A stretch of 64,000 bases of DNA from an uncultured Lachnospiraceae bacterium (GCA_947177165.1 CAMWTP010000001.1:159084-223083); one strand, 5' to 3'. Numbered from the stretch's first letter, positions 1 to 10,338 are shown. A program made the numbers and translations. Notes: a model not told the origin generated them from the sequence alone.

Positions 1-519
1 AAAACTCAATTTCTCATAGACATGATAATCCTCATTGTCGATAATCCGCGTATAGTACCTCACCGTCTCATTCCCGATTTTGAGCATCAGAATCCAATTG
101 TACTCAACACCGGGTTCAATCAGGTCCTTGATCGTGACACTCGCCTGTATGCTGTCACCGCTGTCATTATAACCACTAACCTTCGTCCTCTCTACCAGAC
201 GCGTCCCATCAATGCTCCTGACTTCAAAAGAAATCTCACTGATCACATTCTCATACTTATCCACCACAAAACTGAGCTTCCGCCCTTCTCCAAGCGGCGT
301 GATCGTATCCCGGAAAAAGCTTCCGTCCATCTCCTGTTTCAATCCGTGCAGATAATTGTACGCAATCCCATTTGTCGTGATGTGCACCAGCGGAAGAGAC
401 GCCTGCGCCATACTGGCGGTCAGCTCTTCGTTTCCTTTATTGTAGATGCCGCTGCTCACAAACAGCGTGAGGATAAAAACAACAATGCAGCAAGCCAGCT
501 TGCTTATAATCTTCTTCAT
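1..519 (-). CDS. Unknown membrane-anchored protein, C-terminus cut by window edge
   Basis: The start ATG (517-519) overlaps the stop of the upstream methyltransferase as ATGA, so the two are translationally coupled. The 173 visible codons run open to base 1, so the stop lies outside the window. The N-terminus is a typical signal anchor (MKKIISK followed by a hydrophobic stretch to about residue 25). The rest looks extracellular: soluble, with beta-rich stretches such as GRKLSFVVDKYENVIS and a later segment reading like an Ig-type or Fn-type strand pattern. I do not recognise a family. It may be the N-terminal part of a long membrane protein, since the hydrophilic region resembles an extracytoplasmic loop. 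The gene is real on coding pattern and coupling; its function is unknown. Confidence 0.7.
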   Translation of the reverse strand, partial: MKKIISKLACCIVVFILTLFVSSGIYNKGNEELTASMAQASLPLVHITTNGIAYNYLHGLKQEMDGSFFRDTITPLGEGRKLSFVVDKYENVISEISFEVRSIDGTRLVERTKVSGYNDSGDSIQASVTIKDLIEPGVEYNWILMLKIGNETVRYYTRIIDNEDYHVYEKLSF

Positions 520-1712
520 CGAAATAGCTCAACCTCTTTCAACAATTCCTGAAGCGTGGGACTGATCCGCAGGAGCGCTTCCAGCTGCGCCAGTTTCTCC
601 TGTTTTTCTGTCCCCTTGTGGTATTTCATATGATTTTTCTTTACCGCCCGTATCAATATATTCTTGGGTGTGTGTTCCATATCGATAAATTCGAGGATCT
701 GTGTGTCATATCCGTACTCCTCAAGCAGATTCGCCCTGACCGCATCTGTGATCAACGCCGCCATGCGTTCCCTGATCAGTCCATACTGTAATATTGGCGC
801 CAGCGCATCACACGAAATCTGTCTGTTCAATTCATGCTGGCAGCACGGAACGGACAAGATAACGCGCGCATTCCACTTCACTGCCTTGGCCAGCGCATAA
901 TCCGTCGCGGTGTCGCAGGCATGCAGTGTCACGACCATATCCACATCCTCTGTGTCATTTTGATAGGAACCGATATCCCCTACCTGAAATTTTAACCCAT
1001 CATAGCCAAATTTATCCGCAAGCGCCTGACAGCTCTCTATGACATCTTTTTTCAAGTCAAGCCCGACGACATTGATGTCATATTGATTCATGATTTTCAG
1101 ATAATAATACAGCGCAAACGTCAAATATGATTTCCCACAGCCAAAATCGATGATTTTTAATGACCGCCCCCCGGCTCTGGGAAGATAGGGAAGAATATCG
1201 CGCACAAATTCAAGATACCTGTTAATCTGCCGGAACTTGTCATACTTTGCCTTTACAACCTTTCCCTCCGCAGACTGCACTCCGAGCTCCACGAGAAACG
1301 GTACCGGCTCATCCTGCGGCAGGATATACTGCTTCTGCCTGTTGTGTGAAAAGTCGATTGCGCATTCCTGCAGCGCTTTCTCCCGCTCCCGGACCGTCGC
1401 CTTTCCTTTTTTGCTCACAAGCACTGTCACCTTATGGCGCTCCGTCTCCAGTTCAAGCTGCCTGAAATCCGTTGTCATCGCGCCTGCAAGTAAGTCAGCA
1501 AGCCCCTCCGGGCGAAGATTCTGATGGTACACCTTCGTCCCCACATACCGCTCCTCCTGATATAACAACTCCTCCCTCTTGAGCACCGGCCGTATGCGAA
1601 GTTTCTGTATCTTTTCCTTATCACGGGGATTGCTCGCTGTCGCGCCCAGAATCACTTCCCTATTCTCTATATAATTCATTAACAGTTGTCTTAATTTGTC
1701 CATACGGTTCAT
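516..1712 (-). CDS. Class I SAM-dependent methyltransferase (Methyltransf_32-like)
   Basis: A 398-residue protein with an N-terminal domain of about 160 residues and a Rossmann methyltransferase domain. The SAM motif I is IIDFGCGKSYLTFALYYYL (about residue 190), followed by the acidic motif II VVGLDLKKDV and the motif VTLHACDTATDYAL. A conserved VPCCQHELN follows; the paired cysteines and the HACDTA block are typical of the PF13679 family, whose eukaryotic relatives include METTL25-like proteins. The substrate in bacteria is not established; RNA modification is often suggested. ATG at 1712 is the best start because GGGAT lies upstream. The next ATG, three codons in, has no ribosome binding site. 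It lies 40 bp downstream of the chemoreceptor terminator, so it either has its own promoter or lives on readthrough. Confidence 0.8.
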   Translation of the reverse strand: MNRMDKLRQLLMNYIENREVILGATASNPRDKEKIQKLRIRPVLKREELLYQEERYVGTKVYHQNLRPEGLADLLAGAMTTDFRQLELETERHKVTVLVSKKGKATVREREKALQECAIDFSHNRQKQYILPQDEPVPFLVELGVQSAEGKVVKAKYDKFRQINRYLEFVRDILPYLPRAGGRSLKIIDFGCGKSYLTFALYYYLKIMNQYDINVVGLDLKKDVIESCQALADKFGYDGLKFQVGDIGSYQNDTEDVDMVVTLHACDTATDYALAKAVKWNARVILSVPCCQHELNRQISCDALAPILQYGLIRERMAALITDAVRANLLEEYGYDTQILEFIDMEHTPKNILIRAVKKNHMKYHKGTEKQEKLAQLEALLRISPTLQELLKEVELFR

Positions 1713-1754
1713 TGTAACATGAATCCCTGAGCATTAAAAGCCTTAAATATCTTA

Positions 1755-1790
1755 AAAAAGAAAAAAATCGAGTGTGTATACACACCCGAT
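1755..1790 (-). terminator. Rho-independent terminator after the MCP-PilZ gene
   Basis: On the minus strand a 12-bp stem built on the palindrome GTGTGTATACACAC, extended by ATCG/CGAT, is followed directly by a run of seven T. It sits 22 bp past the chemoreceptor stop codon at 1812 and before the methyltransferase start at 1712. Confidence 0.75.
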
Positions 1791-1811
1791 TTCCACAAAT
1801 TTCTTTCCTGG

Positions 1812-3917
1812 CTACTTCGTTCTCTCTGCCACATAGTCCCGAAGCTCCCTGCTATCCTCAAACATACGGCCGCCGACCAGGTACTCCCCATCGTGGTCAG
1901 AAACCCTGATAATAATTCCCTCAAGCGCCTTTCCTCCAAGAATTGGAAAATCGCTCACCGCCACGGATATCTGTTTGCCCTTCGCCTCGCGAACCTCCCG
2001 CGCTGTTGTCGTGAACGCAAAACCGTTGGCGCTGATATCAATCATTCTGGCGTCACATCTGAAGTCTGTGTCATTGATCCTTACCTGACAACTGTTGGTT
2101 ATCGAAAGCCTCGGATACTTGCGTCTGTTGACCACCTTCGGATTTCCCTTGATGCTGATGGAATTGATCCCCCGCTCTCCGGCCTTCACAGGAGCTATGG
2201 TCACATTCTGCCAGATATACAGCGCATTATGTACTATGATATGCAGATTGTATTTCTTCGTCTTATCCTGTACATCAAGCTCCTGATCACCCAATGTAAT
2301 ATGCCCCACGCTGATGCTGTTGTCTGTCGTGTCGGCAACTTCCGCCTTGTACTCTGCCTGACTCCTGTCACCAGAGACCATCACAGAAACCTTCATACCC
2401 GGCGTGATATCCTTGACACCCATGAATCCGCCCTCGCCGAGCTCCTCGATCAGCCTGCCGACAACGTCCTCAATGTTGATGACATTGCTCGCAGTCTCCT
2501 CGTATTTGCTGAGCATAACTTTCGTCGTCGCCTCCGAGTCAAGCACACTCTGCGTCATAATCTCCATGACTTCATTGATCTGCTTCATATTTTCAACAAG
2601 ATTGCGGTTCGCTGCCTCGACATCCTGCATCGCCTTCTCAACGACCTGAATACCGTCATCAAGCTCCGCAGATTCGTTGCTGATGCTCGCCACACTCTCA
2701 TCGACATGGCTCACCTTGCCCTGCGCATCCGTGATCAACTGTAAAATCTTTGTGATGGAATCTGTCATTTTCTCAGCGGTCTCCTCCAGATGGTTGAGCG
2801 CGTTGAGAATGCTGTTGGACGAATTTTTCGTTCCCATACTGAGATCCCGGATCTCATCTGCCACGACCGCAAAGCCCTTTCCGGCCTCACCGGCTCTCGC
2901 CGCCTCGATCGAGGCATTCAGCGCAAGCAGATTGGTCTGCGCCGTAATCTTCTCGATCGTTCCGGTCTCCTGCTTTACCATATCAAATTCCGTTCTGAAT
3001 TCACTCAGAACCTTCTCGACCTCACCTGACACATCTGCCATCTCATTTGTGGCATCAACGACTGCCGAGAGCTCATTGGAGCTCGTCTTTGCGTGGGCAG
3101 CCGACTCATTGATGAGATCCGCCATCTTCGTAACCAGCGAAGCAACATTCCCAACCTGCGTATTGATATCCTCTGTCATGTCGAGGGAAGACATCGCCTT
3201 CTCGCTCATCGTCGTGTTGTTGGCCGAGAGTTTATTCATGCTCTCCACAACATCGATCGCACCCTGCTTGTTCTCGTCGGCAAGCTCACGCACTACTGTC
3301 ACCCCGTCAACAATGGCGCTGCTTGCATCTTTCACTTTATCTACCGTATGAATAACCTTATTCAGATTACTGTCCATCGCCCCGATCATCGCATCGTCAG
3401 ACTTTGACAGATGGTCAATCGCAAGCACATATCCCATGTAACACATGATCGTGCACGCCATCTCCAGCTCCATCTGGAGCATGTGGCCGTCCGCCGACTG
3501 CCCCCTCATATAGATCAGAATATTCTGCACAAAAATCAGGAAAATATTGTAAATCCCCACTCCGATAATCAACTTTCTGCTCTTGAACAGAATCAGCATA
3601 CTCGCCATCGGAAGCATAAGGCTGAATGCGATCGTGCTATTGATGGTCAGCACCACAAATCCATAGAAAATCCCATATCCTATCGCCACAAAAATTTTGT
3701 ATTGATCGTTTGCCTTTCCCTTAATCCGCAGCTGCAGGATAGCCAGCACATACGGCACCCAGCAAAATACCAGCATCAGCAAAAATGTCGTGTGCGATAT
3801 CCGCCCCTTCGCGATCTCCCCGGCATAAATCCCGGGCAGCAATACACATATAATCGCCCACACGATCGATGCCTTCTTGTTGGCGCTCATCTTAAAAAGC
3901 TCCTCATTGTACTCCAT
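1812..3917 (-). CDS. Methyl-accepting chemotaxis protein with C-terminal PilZ domain
   Basis: A 701-residue chemoreceptor. Residues about 15-190 form five or six membrane helices with only short loops, so there is no large periplasmic-type sensor domain. A long coiled coil follows, with the invariant signalling tip ([17 protein letters not shown] and [10 protein letters not shown], around residues 325-350). The last 100 residues are a PilZ domain with both c-di-GMP binding motifs, RKYPR near residue 600 and DISANG about 30 residues later. A YcgR-N-like segment probably precedes PilZ. The likely role is to feed membrane or energy state and c-di-GMP into the CheA pathway or a related output. 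No HAMP domain is evident. AGGAGGG lies 10 bp before the ATG. It is a single-gene unit with its own terminator. Confidence 0.92.
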   Translation of the reverse strand: MEYNEELFKMSANKKASIVWAIICVLLPGIYAGEIAKGRISHTTFLLMLVFCWVPYVLAILQLRIKGKANDQYKIFVAIGYGIFYGFVVLTINSTIAFSLMLPMASMLILFKSRKLIIGVGIYNIFLIFVQNILIYMRGQSADGHMLQMELEMACTIMCYMGYVLAIDHLSKSDDAMIGAMDSNLNKVIHTVDKVKDASSAIVDGVTVVRELADENKQGAIDVVESMNKLSANNTTMSEKAMSSLDMTEDINTQVGNVASLVTKMADLINESAAHAKTSSNELSAVVDATNEMADVSGEVEKVLSEFRTEFDMVKQETGTIEKITAQTNLLALNASIEAARAGEAGKGFAVVADEIRDLSMGTKNSSNSILNALNHLEETAEKMTDSITKILQLITDAQGKVSHVDESVASISNESAELDDGIQVVEKAMQDVEAANRNLVENMKQINEVMEIMTQSVLDSEATTKVMLSKYEETASNVINIEDVVGRLIEELGEGGFMGVKDITPGMKVSVMVSGDRSQAEYKAEVADTTDNSISVGHITLGDQELDVQDKTKKYNLHIIVHNALYIWQNVTIAPVKAGERGINSISIKGNPKVVNRRKYPRLSITNSCQVRINDTDFRCDARMIDISANGFAFTTTAREVREAKGKQISVAVSDFPILGGKALEGIIIRVSDHDGEYLVGGRMFEDSRELRDYVAERTK

Positions 3918-4188
3918 CTCGTATCCACCCTCCTATTGATCAATACTCCCCAGAACTTGCTGTGTACCTCCCTGAAACCCTTTTCACCAGATGCACAAAA
4001 AACTCCAGAAAGTGCTTCTAAATTTTTGCACATTTGCTGTACCTCTCAGTTATTTTACCACATGAATACAATAATTTCCATATGTTTATCTGTTTTCCGA
4101 GAATTTTCGGTAAAATGTATAAAGACTGATATCCGAGAAGCCACGAAGGTTTTTTTGAAGCATATCACAAATCCTTTCGTCTATTAAG

Positions 4189-4217
4189 TTGATTTTGCGC
4201 CGCAAATCGCATATACT
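4189..4217 (+). promoter_or_regulatory. Promoter of the truncated antitoxin gene
   Basis: TTGATT (4189-4194), a 17-bp spacer and TATACT (4212-4217), 35 bp before the ATG at 4252. The -10 lies inside a near-palindrome (GCATATAcTATATGtGC, 4209-4225), the position expected for an autoregulatory RelB-type operator. Confidence 0.6.
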
Positions 4218-4251
4218 ATATGTGCAATGAAACGCGAAAGAGGTTGATACT

Positions 4252-4308
4252 ATGGCAGCCACAACAAATTTCAGTGTCCGTATGGACAGCGACATTTTTG
4301 GAAACTAA
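4252..4308 (+). pseudogene. Truncated relB/dinJ-family antitoxin remnant
   Basis: ATG at 4252 with AGAGG upstream begins MAATTNFSVRMDSDI, the characteristic N-terminus of RelB/DinJ type II antitoxins (ribbon-helix-helix; the usual continuation is the KKQAEALYSELG region). After the aspartate and isoleucine the reading frame leaves the family and stops (FGN, then TAA). Promoter, operator-like palindrome and ribosome binding site are intact; about 70 downstream codons and any toxin gene are missing. The break falls at about 4296, within 10 bp of the stop codon of the first glycan-locus gene (4305), so this looks like the left joint of the inserted or rearranged block. The identification rests on 15 residues plus the promoter arrangement. 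Confidence 0.6.
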
Positions 4309-7025
4309 AATACCGCCGTATGAGAAACAGATTCTACCCCATATCTTTTAGAATATCCCAAGCAGCACCAGCATACCCATAAAGGTGTGACGGCCATCAA
4401 TGGCAGGGCGTACCTGATTTCCCCATTCACAGGTGATGCAATACATATCAGAACATTCATGAACGGAGCTATATACACAGCCAATTCCCTGAATCTTTTG
4501 TGATGTATGGTATATCCTGCTGCTACAAAAAGCAGCCATGTGTAGGAACCTGTATTCATAAACAACGACAGAATCGGAACATTTTTCCATGAAAATATAT
4601 ACTCACCAATTTTATTCCTAAGTTCGTAGGAAAATAGATAATGCGGATCGAAATCCCCAGTCATGGGATTATTATTAATCGTGATGTAATCATTTTGTTT
4701 TCCGCGGAAATTTTCAAACGGATAATAATATCCATATGAGTTTTGCAATGTCGCTTCCACATAAGACACAGGGTATTTCCAAAACATCTGTGTCCATATT
4801 TCAAAATATTCTCCTAGATCTTCGGGCGTAGAATCCACCCTGTATGTATTTTTCACAGGATCGGACAATTCTGGATTATACAATTCCTTCAACCTTCTGG
4901 CATCCAGCACTCTTCCAACTGCTTCATACTCCTCTTCCGTAATATATGACCCATGATCCCTGAAACATCTGGCTGTCTGTTGAAACGGAATAGACAGCAT
5001 TTCTCTGGCTGATCCCTGTGTTATGCCCAACCTCACCGGAAGGATACGATCAACCAACACAAAGCAACTCATTATGAGGAATCCCAAAGCGATAACGAAC
5101 GTCTTTTTTCCAGGAGAAAGCCTTACAAGCAAAAGCCCCATATATGACGGAAAAATGACATAAACACCATTTTTTCTTAATGTACACACCACTGTTCCAA
5201 TTACGGCCAAAACCAGAAATTGTCTACATGTTATACCTTTCCTTCTTTGACTCTCCCACATACACTTTACATACATCGCCATATAAAGTGCAAATACTGC
5301 AGCGTACAACCCATCTTTCATTACCAACTGCCCAAACATACTAAAAATCGGATGCAAACAATAAAACAAGACAGTGACAATGTATGGAATCATTCCGCAT
5401 ATTTTCTTAATTGTAACACAGACATATGCATAAATAATAAGTTCAATGATCTCATTACCCAGCACAAGCACAAATACCCCCATGTTGTCACTGAAACACA
5501 TACCAATCTTTAGAAAAGTCTTCATAAACAGTGTAGAAAGCCATGGGTGATGATTAGTCATATCCCATATACCTAAAGCCATATTAATCTGTGTCATACC
5601 ATCCCATGCTATACTTCCTGGCCAAAAACATATCCAGATTGGAATCCAAAATACAGCCAAAACAATTAATGTCTTCAAAACGGAATGCATTGTAGTATTT
5701 TCCTCAGCCCCATTCACCTCCCTCTTCCCCAAAACAGTATCCATTTTGCCGAATAACCAATAAAGAACATTTCGAAACAGAATATAATACCCAGCTGATA
5801 CTAATGCGCATAAGAAAAATTGCATCGGACTATTCAGCAGAAATTTCAAATTACCATTTGCCGAAATGCTGGTTCCCACTATCATGCAAATCGTAAAAAC
5901 AACAGCTAATCCCTTTATCTCATTCGTGCATTCCTTTTTAGTAATCTGACAACGTCTGTAGAACGCAAACACTGCTACCCCTACGATCAAGAGCGCAATA
6001 CTTCTTCCACTGGTTTCCTCTCTTAAAAGGTGAAAAAAAGTTCCATCACACACCACCCTGCCAGAAACTGACACGGCAATCGTACTTAAAAAGGCGCTGC
6101 AAAGCATTTTCACAGATTCTTTTGCCGGATTTCGAATTTTTTTGATCTCATACAAATATTCCCACAAATCCCATATTAAAAATAAAATTGCAATAATTAA
6201 TATATATTCTATATGGACAGCATGGTTTTGCTGTATCCATATATGCGCAATCCTAATATTGCCTTTGCCGGAATATCTGACTTGAATGTCCAGATCATCC
6301 AACTCTCCATTAATCCTGATATTTGCTTTCCTTTGCTGTCTTCCTCCTCCCAAAAACACAGCACTTTCTGATTCCAGATTGACGGAATGTTGTTCAGAAA
6401 TCACTTGAAAAAACTGAGCTTCATCACTGTCATACTCCACAGTGACTGTATAACTCCCTTTCTCCAAAAAGATGTATGGTCCACTTAATATAACATCTTT
6501 TGAAGCATAGCCAGACTGCTCGTCTATGCACCACCTTCCGATATCATCCATATAGGTGTGTTCTCCTCCGATCATCTGTCTGGTCACATCCATACAACGA
6601 TATTCCCTGCAGCAGAGCAGCAAAATACATACTGACACTACAGTCGCCTGCATTAACAATACTGTTATAACTTTTCCCGTTCTGCCCATTATGCTAACGC
6701 ATCTCCAAATATATTGCAGAAAAAGGATGCCACATACGGCAAAGCCCATACCGACCAAAAGCCACTTTATACAATAGGAATATGTCATGTTGTGAAAAGA
6801 AAATGCTCTTACTCCCCTGAAATATGAGATCAGGTATACCAAGATATTAATTCCCAGAAAACAAACTATAAATCTTCTTATTCTACTCCTTCCCAATAGC
6901 TGACAGTTTTTATTTTTGTTCCATATGAACAATACTACAATAGGCGGAATGATTAACATTCCAAGTTGTAGTAATATCTTAAACACCGATATTCCCTCCT
7001 GAAAATCATTTTGATGCTTTTTCAT
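4305..7025 (-). CDS. Large polytopic membrane protein, DUF6020-like (GT-C type candidate)
   Basis: A 906-residue protein with roughly 18-20 hydrophobic segments and a soluble lumenal-type domain in the N-terminal third (about residues 130-270, beta-rich). The signature area is around residues 470-500: PGSIAWDGMTQINMALG, then NHHPWLSTLFMKT. An Asp-containing loop followed by HHP just outside a membrane helix is the layout of polyprenol-phosphate-dependent GT-C transferases and of the DUF6020 group common in Lachnospiraceae. A polymerase or lipid-linked-sugar transferase role is inference. It is the last gene of the glycan locus; its stop overlaps the antitoxin remnant on the other strand. No clear Shine-Dalgarno precedes the ATG. 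Confidence 0.65.
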   Translation of the reverse strand: MKKHQNDFQEGISVFKILLQLGMLIIPPIVVLFIWNKNKNCQLLGRSRIRRFIVCFLGINILVYLISYFRGVRAFSFHNMTYSYCIKWLLVGMGFAVCGILFLQYIWRCVSIMGRTGKVITVLLMQATVVSVCILLLCCREYRCMDVTRQMIGGEHTYMDDIGRWCIDEQSGYASKDVILSGPYIFLEKGSYTVTVEYDSDEAQFFQVISEQHSVNLESESAVFLGGGRQQRKANIRINGELDDLDIQVRYSGKGNIRIAHIWIQQNHAVHIEYILIIAILFLIWDLWEYLYEIKKIRNPAKESVKMLCSAFLSTIAVSVSGRVVCDGTFFHLLREETSGRSIALLIVGVAVFAFYRRCQITKKECTNEIKGLAVVFTICMIVGTSISANGNLKFLLNSPMQFFLCALVSAGYYILFRNVLYWLFGKMDTVLGKREVNGAEENTTMHSVLKTLIVLAVFWIPIWICFWPGSIAWDGMTQINMALGIWDMTNHHPWLSTLFMKTFLKIGMCFSDNMGVFVLVLGNEIIELIIYAYVCVTIKKICGMIPYIVTVLFYCLHPIFSMFGQLVMKDGLYAAVFALYMAMYVKCMWESQRRKGITCRQFLVLAVIGTVVCTLRKNGVYVIFPSYMGLLLVRLSPGKKTFVIALGFLIMSCFVLVDRILPVRLGITQGSAREMLSIPFQQTARCFRDHGSYITEEEYEAVGRVLDARRLKELYNPELSDPVKNTYRVDSTPEDLGEYFEIWTQMFWKYPVSYVEATLQNSYGYYYPFENFRGKQNDYITINNNPMTGDFDPHYLFSYELRNKIGEYIFSWKNVPILSLFMNTGSYTWLLFVAAGYTIHHKRFRELAVYIAPFMNVLICIASPVNGEIRYALPLMAVTPLWVCWCCLGYSKRYGVESVSHTAVF

Positions 7026-7116
7026 TGCGTATGTCTTTTCGTTTTTAAATTACAATCCATAAACAGTTATTTGCGTTGAAAAAATTATTATAGAATACAA
7101 AGATCGGCTTTGAGAA

Positions 7117-10100
7117 TTACAAATCAGGTAACACTCTCATCCGAATTAATGCTCTACGCACTGCTCTTTTAAAAGCAAATACCATTGCAAATCCCATCCC
7201 ATTTTTCCTTGCTTTTTTCGCCAATCGTGCAATGTGCCCCTGCATAGTTAATGCCTTACTTTGATAAGTATTAATAAGCTTTTTCTCCTCCACCGTACAT
7301 CTGTCTACCGAATATTGTAATTCCGCTCCATGATATAATTGATCAATAGGCTCCTGATCACGTAAAAAGAATATTTCTTTTATTTGATGTTTTGATATTC
7401 TAGGGGCAAATTCCACTACTTTTGTACCAAATCCTGTCGTTTCAAAAGGCATACCACCGATAAAATCAAGTATTTCTGTATCTGCGGAATATGTAATATA
7501 ATTCAAAAAAGCTATATACAATTGCGGATTATCTTTTCGAAAATAACAATCAAATTTTTCCTCACAATACGCTTGCGTAAACAAGCAGACACCATCAATA
7601 TATTCCAAATACCCATACTCTATTAACGCGTTTGTTTCATAATCTTCTAAAACAGGGACATACCTATTATCGATACATTCATATGTAACTGTTTGACCAT
7701 GGGGCGCTCTACACAAATTTTCGATAATAAATGACATTCTGTTGTTATTTGGAAGATAGTTTATAAACAAACTTTGTTTTCCATGTTTGATGTCATCTAA
7801 ATTTAAAAAATATGTTATAATCTTCTCTCCATAAAAATTTTCACAAATCTTCACTAAACATTCCTGAGTGGTGCCAGAACCCGACAATTCTACAAAAGCA
7901 AAATCATTTTTATCAAAATCTACTTCCTGTTGAATATATCCAATCACATTTTTTCTTTTTTTTTCGCTTTCCTGCTCCAAAAATTCTTTGAAATCCATCC
8001 TTACTTCGAGAGCATTCCAAATTTTATAAATATCACTTAAACTAATTTCATTTCGTTTTTTATAAATATCCGGAAGATATTGCCGCAGAGTTTTCTCAGT
8101 AAAGAAAAAAATTTTTGCCAAATCACCAATTGTTCTTATTTGTGCCAAGTGCGCCATTTTAAAAAAAATATCTAATGATTCTTCTTTTTTGTATGATGGC
8201 ATTCTCCATGCTTTGCGGGACCCATATATATATTTTGTAACTATATTATAATTTTCTTGTAAAATAATAATATCTGCAATCTTTTTGAGCACGTAACCGT
8301 CCCTTGCAATAAAATATAATGTTCTGATTCCCCTCCTGATAGAATCCTGCAAGACCCACTCTATATACGGAACCAACATAATTCCACCTAAGGATGCCCC
8401 CATCGATTTTACACCTTCCAATTGATTTTTAATCCGAATTATTTTTGCAAGTCCAATTGTTAACTGCGCCTGTATATCTTTCTGATTATCCTCAATTACT
8501 TTCCTCTCACTTCTTTTCAATATTGAACCCTTATAGATTTTTGTTATAATCCCTAACTGTTTTGGAGCCTGTTCATCTGCATAAATATTGTCACCTACAT
8601 GCGTCCAATTAGAAAACTTTACTTTTTTTTCACATTGAACAAATTTAAACAGGTTTGTTGACCCCTTACATTTCTTGCACTCTGATGAAACATATATATT
8701 TATATTTTCAAACACGGAATCAAATTTGCATAAAAGGATCCTAATCTGATCAGAAGATAAATACATATCAGAAATGAGTACTACATCTTTTCCTTGCTCA
8801 AATAATTCTTTAACTCTCCCAATATTTTCATCTATTCCGACAATATTCTCATATTCTGTATCTAACTCCAATTTTTTAATTCTTTCAAGTTGTTGCTGTG
8901 ATAATAATCGCATACACCCAAACGCTTCGTATATTTGATCAAATGTCTTATCCTCGCATCTTTTTATACAATAGCTTTTCCTTGCTAAATTCTCCGCATG
9001 CTGTCTCAAATAATAAAAATTTTCCTTTATATACTCAGGTATATCCCCAAAAATTTTATCTCTATAAAGTTTTTCCTGCATTATTAGAAATATACCGGAT
9101 GGTGTGGCTGTCTTTCTCGTAATAATAGTATCAAAAACATCAAATGAATATAAATGTTTTTCCTCTGCGTCTTCACCCCAGTCAGGAACGTGAACACGCT
9201 CCAGATCATCAATCCACCATACAAACCGCTTTTTTAAATTTTCAGCTCTGTATAAATACAGGTTTCCGACAAAATATTGTTCAATATTTTTCTTAATATT
9301 TTCCCTATACTTTCCAAATGTTGAAGTCTCCTCGTATCTTGACCGCGAAACTTTTCCCATTGCTTCTAAACATTCCGCGTTATCAATAATTTGTTCTATA
9401 GTATCTGCTAACTGCTCGATATTTCCAGTCTCGACAATCCAGCCATTTTCCGCATCCAGCAAATACTTTGCTCCAACATTTTGGCTCAAAAGTAACGGCT
9501 TGCCTAACATAGCCCCTTCTATAGCCACCAAAGAACAAGATTCATCCCTGGATATAATAGTGACAACATCGCAATGATACATTAGTGACAATAGTCTGCC
9601 TCTATCTTGTATCTCTCCATGAAAATAAATATTATTCGGATATTTTGCTATATACTGCATTAGCTGTTCAAAGTATTGCAGTTGGGAATCAAACTTTTTA
9701 CCGACAATGTGAAGTTCGCACTTTTCCTGATATTTTAAATCAAGCATATCATAAGCTTTCAAAAAAATATCAAAACCCTTTCGTTTTTCAATCGTTCCAG
9801 ACATATAGAAACTTATTTTTCCATTATCTTTTTTTAACACTGTTCTATCAATTAATAATAATTCATCATCTACATAATTTGGGACTACTTTAACATTCGT
9901 ATTAAAGTATTTACATATAAATTCTTTTGCATATTCGCTAACACACCAGATATTTTTTGCGCTTTTTAATGCAGAATATATTCTAAAATCATTCATAAAA
10001 AACTCTGGTATATTTTCTGCCTCTCTTATATACCAAATTGTCGGAACTACATTTTCTGCCGCCTCCACTGCTTTTCTGGTAAATACTGTATTACAAATTG

Positions 10101-10338
10101 CCAAATCAAACTTTTTAATATTTTGAATCGTTTTCTTTTCCCTGAATTGTTCCGCAAGTACTATCTGCACTTTTATCGCAGTATTATCATATTCTACCCT
10201 AAAAGCGCCTTCTTTGAGACTCCATACTTCTACGTAATATCCTAAATCCAAAAGTACCTTGGCTAAACGCAATGTACTGAATGGTGATCCTGTATATGTC
10301 AATTCATGTATAATTAGCAATATTTTTCTTGATTTCAC
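7117..10338 (-). CDS. Fusion: GT4-type glycosyltransferase + HAD-like (COG5610) + RDG domain
   Basis: A 1073-residue protein. Residues 1-375 form a GT-B glycosyltransferase: N-terminal IIHELTYTGSPFSTLRLAK, then ISFYMSGTIEKRKGFDIFLKA, and the family-4 nucleotide-sugar region with an E-x7-E-like EGAMLGKPLLLS. From about residue 395 a COG5610 HAD-like domain follows (FDVFDTIITR motif I, LISDMYLSSDQ motif II, HVGDNIYADE motif IV). From about 670 comes the second domain shared by four proteins of this locus, with LYFIARDGYVLKK and a later DFAFVELSGSGTTQE. The start is GTG (10336-10338) with AAGGAG 9 bp upstream. It is a cytoplasmic glycan-building enzyme by inference; donor and acceptor are unknown. 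It carries more A and T than flanking chromosome. Confidence 0.8.
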   Translation of the reverse strand: MKSRKILLIIHELTYTGSPFSTLRLAKVLLDLGYYVEVWSLKEGAFRVEYDNTAIKVQIVLAEQFREKKTIQNIKKFDLAICNTVFTRKAVEAAENVVPTIWYIREAENIPEFFMNDFRIYSALKSAKNIWCVSEYAKEFICKYFNTNVKVVPNYVDDELLLIDRTVLKKDNGKISFYMSGTIEKRKGFDIFLKAYDMLDLKYQEKCELHIVGKKFDSQLQYFEQLMQYIAKYPNNIYFHGEIQDRGRLLSLMYHCDVVTIISRDESCSLVAIEGAMLGKPLLLSQNVGAKYLLDAENGWIVETGNIEQLADTIEQIIDNAECLEAMGKVSRSRYEETSTFGKYRENIKKNIEQYFVGNLYLYRAENLKKRFVWWIDDLERVHVPDWGEDAEEKHLYSFDVFDTIITRKTATPSGIFLIMQEKLYRDKIFGDIPEYIKENFYYLRQHAENLARKSYCIKRCEDKTFDQIYEAFGCMRLLSQQQLERIKKLELDTEYENIVGIDENIGRVKELFEQGKDVVLISDMYLSSDQIRILLCKFDSVFENINIYVSSECKKCKGSTNLFKFVQCEKKVKFSNWTHVGDNIYADEQAPKQLGIITKIYKGSILKRSERKVIEDNQKDIQAQLTIGLAKIIRIKNQLEGVKSMGASLGGIMLVPYIEWVLQDSIRRGIRTLYFIARDGYVLKKIADIIILQENYNIVTKYIYGSRKAWRMPSYKKEESLDIFFKMAHLAQIRTIGDLAKIFFFTEKTLRQYLPDIYKKRNEISLSDIYKIWNALEVRMDFKEFLEQESEKKRKNVIGYIQQEVDFDKNDFAFVELSGSGTTQECLVKICENFYGEKIITYFLNLDDIKHGKQSLFINYLPNNNRMSFIIENLCRAPHGQTVTYECIDNRYVPVLEDYETNALIEYGYLEYIDGVCLFTQAYCEEKFDCYFRKDNPQLYIAFLNYITYSADTEILDFIGGMPFETTGFGTKVVEFAPRISKHQIKEIFFLRDQEPIDQLYHGAELQYSVDRCTVEEKKLINTYQSKALTMQGHIARLAKKARKNGMGFAMVFAFKRAVRRALIRMRVLPDL

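Noticed and set aside
22..552. Plus-strand open frame of 176 codons opposite the left-edge gene
   Set aside because: It lies antisense to a minus-strand frame with a signal anchor and translational coupling to the methyltransferase; its own product is compositionally random (rich in R, H, I).
1893..3407. Several long plus-strand frames opposite the chemoreceptor gene
   Set aside because: They are shadows of a high-GC, strongly coding minus-strand MCP gene; no domain is recognisable in them.
3411..4187. 258-codon plus-strand frame reaching into the region before the antitoxin remnant
   Set aside because: Two thirds is antisense to the MCP gene, and the product is a low-complexity H/Q/N-rich chain with no ribosome binding site at its start.
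4086..4295. 69-codon minus-strand frame across the antitoxin remnant
   Set aside because: The antisense plus-strand reading explains this DNA better (promoter, operator, ribosome binding site and RelB N-terminus).
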